DNA of 64,000 nucleotides from Bradyrhizobium sp. WSM1417 (lineage in GTDB: Bacteria; Pseudomonadota; Alphaproteobacteria; Rhizobiales; Xanthobacteraceae). The stretch is from assembly GCF_000515415.1 (NCBI RefSeq), contig NZ_KI911783.1, positions 6,993,831 to 7,057,830 on the forward strand. The letters are read 5' to 3'. The notes under the pieces are model-generated. The model was not told the DNA's origin. It saw only the letters and a list, made by a program, of their open reading frames with translations, and did not search any database. A program made the translations under genes and the position numbers. This document shows positions 61,612-64,000 of the stretch, one piece after another (position 1 is the stretch's first letter; each line of letters begins with the position of its first letter).

Positions 61612-63258
61612 TCACGCCACTGCCGCGTCCGGTACCCGCGCGGCTTCCATCGGCTGCTTGCCGCGGATGAGGTCCGAGGCGCGGTCGGCGATCATCATGG
61701 TCGAGGCATTGAGGTTCGCCGAGATCATGCGCGGCATCACGGAGGCGTCGATGACGCGCAGACCTAGCAACCCGTGAACGCGGAGCTGGTCGTCGACCAC
61801 CGCCCAGGTGGAATCCGCCGGGCCCATGCGGCAGGTGCAGCCGGGGTGGAAGGTGGTGGTGCCGCGTTCGGTGGCGGCGGCCAAGAACTCGTCGTCGGTG
61901 TTGATGTCAGGACCCGGGAAATCCTCGTAGGCGTAATAGGGCGACAGCGGCGCGCTCTTCAAAAGCCGGCGCGCGAGCTTCATGCCGCCGACGATGACGC
62001 GGCGGTCGAGCTCGGCGTCGAGATAATTGGTCTGGATGATCGGCGGCGCGAACGGATCAGACGAGCGGATCCGGACATAGCCGCGGCTCTCGGGGCGCTG
62101 CTGCCAGGAGGCCACCGTCATGCCGGGCTCGTCCTCGAGCTGGCCCTGCACGCCTTCCTTGTAGCTCGCCGGCGTGAAGGTGAGCTGGAGGTCGGAGCTT
62201 TCCGCGCTCTCGCCGGAGTGCCAGAAGCAATAGACCATGGTCGGCGACAGCGACAGCAGGCCTTTGCGCGCGGTGGCCCATTTCATTGCCTCGACCCAGA
62301 GACGCCAGCCGCGGCGAAGCTCGTTGATGGTCCTGATGTCCTTGACTCGCGCGACCGTGCGCGGCGCATAATGATCCTGCAAGCCTTCGCCGACCGGAAG
62401 TGCGTGACGCACGGCGATGCCGTGGGCGCTCAACAAATCTGGCGAGCCGATGCCGGAGAGCTGCAAGAGCTGCGGCGAATTATAGGTGCCGCCGGAGAGG
62501 ATCACTTCCTTGTTGGCGCGCACTTCCACCGGCGTTCCGCCCGAGCCGCCTTTCATGTAGCGCACGCCGACGGCGCGCTTGCCCTCGAAGATGATCTCGG
62601 TGGCGTGCGCGTGGGTGTGGACATGCACGTTCGGACGCTTCATCGCGGGCTTGAGAAACGCGGTGGCGCCGGAGACGCGCAAGCCCCTATCGATGGTGCG
62701 CTGGCAATAGGAGACGCCTTCCTGGGTCTTGCCGTTGTAGTCGGGGTTGCGAGGGATGCCGAGCGAGACCGCGCCTTCCATGAAGGCTTCGCAAAGCGGA
62801 TCGCGCCAGTTCATCGTGGTAACGGTGAGATTGCCGTCGCGGCCGCGATAAATGTCCTCGCCTTCGCCGACGCGCTTCTCCAGCCGCCGGAAGTAGGGCA
62901 GCACGTCGGCATAGCCCCAGCCGCGATTGCCCATCTGCGCCCAGGTGTCGAAATCCATGCGCTGGCCGCGATTGTAGATATGGCCATTGATCGAGGACGA
63001 GCCGCCGAGCGTCTTGCCGCGCGGCGCGTAGATGCTGCGCCCGCCGGTCCAGGGCCCGACCTCCTGCTGGTAGGCCCAGTTGATGCTCTTCATGTGGAAG
63101 GTCTTGATGAAACCGGCCGGCAGATGGATGTAGGGATGCCAGTCGCTCGGGCCCGCCTCGAGCACGCAGACGCTGGTCGCAGGGTCTTCGCTCAGCCGGC
63201 TGGTGAGCACGCAACCGGCGGAGCCCGCGCCGACGATCACATAATCAAATCTGTCCAT
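61612..63258 (-). CDS. GMC family FAD-dependent oxidoreductase (choline dehydrogenase-like)
   Basis: The 548-residue flavoprotein has the N-terminal FAD motif DYVIVGAGSAGCVLTSRLSED, PRGKTLGGSSSINGHIYNRG, NKEVILSGGTYNSPQLLQLSGIG, and the active-site His region FHPGCTCRMG before a C-terminal IDASVMPRMISANLNASTMMIADRASDLI. It oxidises an alcohol; databases would call it BetA-like, but choline is not proven. It is separated by 16 bases from the GNAT gene on the same strand, suggesting co-transcription. Confidence 0.92.
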   Translation of the reverse strand: MDRFDYVIVGAGSAGCVLTSRLSEDPATSVCVLEAGPSDWHPYIHLPAGFIKTFHMKSINWAYQQEVGPWTGGRSIYAPRGKTLGGSSSINGHIYNRGQRMDFDTWAQMGNRGWGYADVLPYFRRLEKRVGEGEDIYRGRDGNLTVTTMNWRDPLCEAFMEGAVSLGIPRNPDYNGKTQEGVSYCQRTIDRGLRVSGATAFLKPAMKRPNVHVHTHAHATEIIFEGKRAVGVRYMKGGSGGTPVEVRANKEVILSGGTYNSPQLLQLSGIGSPDLLSAHGIAVRHALPVGEGLQDHYAPRTVARVKDIRTINELRRGWRLWVEAMKWATARKGLLSLSPTMVYCFWHSGESAESSDLQLTFTPASYKEGVQGQLEDEPGMTVASWQQRPESRGYVRIRSSDPFAPPIIQTNYLDAELDRRVIVGGMKLARRLLKSAPLSPYYAYEDFPGPDINTDDEFLAAATERGTTTFHPGCTCRMGPADSTWAVVDDQLRVHGLLGLRVIDASVMPRMISANLNASTMMIADRASDLIRGKQPMEAARVPDAAVA

Positions 63259-63274
63259 GGTGCCTCGGCCGCCT

Positions 63275-63868
63275 CTAGCGCGGCTTGTCGTTGAGTTGAT
63301 AATTCAAATGCGTTCGCACGGTCGGCCATTCGGCCGCGGTGATGCTGTAGACCACGGTGTCGCGCAGGGTGCCGTTCGGCGCGACCTGGTGGCTGCGCAG
63401 GATGCCGTCCTGCCTGGCGCCCAGGCGCTCGATGGCGCGGCGGCTCTGGTGATTGAAGAAATGCGTGCGGAATTCCACCGCGATGCAGTCCAGGGTCTCG
63501 AAGGCATGGGTGAGCAGCAGCAGCTTGCACTGCGTGTTGAGCGGGCCGCGCTGCGCGCTCTTGCCATACCAGGTCGAGCCGATCTCGACGCGGCGGTTGG
63601 CGGCATCGATGTTCATGTAGGTCGTCATGCCCACGATCTTGCCGCTGCCATCGAACACGGTGAAGGGGAGCATCGAGCCGGCGGCCTGAAGACCGAGCCG
63701 GCGGTCGATTTCCTTGCCCATGTTGTCCGGCGTCGGGATCGCGGTGTACCAGATGGTGGAGAGCTCGCCATCCTTCACGGCCTCGATCAGCCCCTTTCGG
63801 TGCTGATGCGACAGCGGCTCCAGACCGGCATGCTGTCCACGCAGGGTGATGGGATCGGGCCAGGGCAT
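63275..63868 (-). CDS. GNAT family N-acetyltransferase (RimJ/RimL-like)
   Basis: The 197-residue product matches the Acetyltransf_3 type: VTLRGQHAGLEPLSHQH-like entry (ITLRGQHAGLEPL), YTAIPTPDNMGKEIDRRL, IGSTWYGKSAQRGPLNTQCKLLLLTHAFETL for acetyl-CoA binding, CIAVEFRTHFFNHQSRRAIERLGARQDGILR, and a C-terminal NGTLRDTVVYSI. It transfers an acyl group to an amine; the target is unknown. Confidence 0.87.
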   Translation of the reverse strand: MPWPDPITLRGQHAGLEPLSHQHRKGLIEAVKDGELSTIWYTAIPTPDNMGKEIDRRLGLQAAGSMLPFTVFDGSGKIVGMTTYMNIDAANRRVEIGSTWYGKSAQRGPLNTQCKLLLLTHAFETLDCIAVEFRTHFFNHQSRRAIERLGARQDGILRSHQVAPNGTLRDTVVYSITAAEWPTVRTHLNYQLNDKPR

Positions 63869-63885
63869 TTGAAACTCTCTCTTTG

Positions 63886-63970
63886 GTCATTGCGAGGAGC
63901 GAAGCGACGAAGCAATCCAGACTGTCACCGCGGACGCATTCCTGGATTGCTTCGCTTCGCTCGCAATGAC
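63886..63970. repeat. Intergenic palindromic repeat, family B
   Basis: GTCATTGCGAGGAGCG...AAGCAATCCAG and inverted CTGGATTGCTTCG...CTCGCAATGAC lie upstream of the GNAT gene at the right edge of the window. Confidence 0.85.
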
Positions 63971-64000
63971 GGTCACTAGCACCGTTTACTTGTTTAGGAA

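Overview
The window is chromosomal DNA of a high-GC alphaproteobacterium, most likely a Bradyrhizobium or close Nitrobacteraceae relative. The evidence is the GC-rich third codon positions, a perfect Irr/ICE-type box beside bacterioferritin, a CtrA-type box, many small alphaproteobacterial envelope proteins, and several families of short intergenic palindromes plus one degenerate long dispersed repeat of the kind common in Bradyrhizobium. No rRNA, tRNA, CRISPR, insertion sequence or prophage was recognised. Most of the window is ordinary core genome, with a few compositionally different genes.

Layout. 1-4.9 kb: envelope proteins (extensin-like lipoprotein, a divergent pair of DUF2147-type secreted proteins, a FecR-domain protein). 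5.1-11.1 kb: a phospholipid-centred block (Nudix hydrolase, phosphatidylserine decarboxylase, class III aminotransferase with an N-terminal extension, Mpo1-like membrane protein, PmtA-like methyltransferase, GT4 glycosyltransferase). 11.4-12.6 kb: L,D-transpeptidase and cytochrome c. 12.9-16 kb: DUF899 protein with a coupled small membrane protein, divergent from a two-domain regulator and a beta-propeller protein, with a strong palindrome between them. 16-23.8 kb: DUF4403 protein, a complete polyamine-type ABC transporter, and a lone branched-chain-type binding protein. 24-25.9 kb: PRC-barrel protein, zinc-ribbon protein, lytic transglycosylase.

25.9-30.8 kb: a TPP riboswitch followed by thiO-thiS-thiG-thiE-thiC, which together make the thiazole and pyrimidine halves of thiamin and join them. 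30.9-32.3 kb: an AT-richer TIR-domain gene and a divergent Mug/TDG-like DNA glycosylase with an altered active-site motif. 32.3-41.2 kb: small metabolic genes (DUF4262, VOC, two GST-like, two SDR, RidA), small secreted proteins and a J-domain protein. 41.3-42.5 kb: a CtrA-type box before a stand-alone FlbD-like HTH protein, then a collagen-like protein without a signal peptide.

42.6-51.1 kb: DUF2277, alpha/beta hydrolase, DoxX, FMN-binding protein, bacterioferritin and its ferredoxin with ICE-like boxes, tandem small secreted paralogues, MltB-type transglycosylase, EttA. 51.3-57.8 kb: D-2-hydroxyacid dehydrogenase, epimerase, a second L,D-transpeptidase with a Pro-rich repeat region, a sulfurtransferase and a rhodanese. 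57.8-60.3 kb: VWA (CoxE-like) protein and a divergent MoxR ATPase. 60.3-61.2 kb: a degenerate dispersed repeat. 61.2-63.9 kb: an orphan Imm53-type immunity protein, a GMC oxidoreductase and a GNAT acetyltransferase. The most promising items for new biology are the lipid block, the TIR protein, the altered DNA glycosylase, the CtrA-box/FlbD-like stub and the DUF899 regulatory unit. None of these is proven to be a new system.
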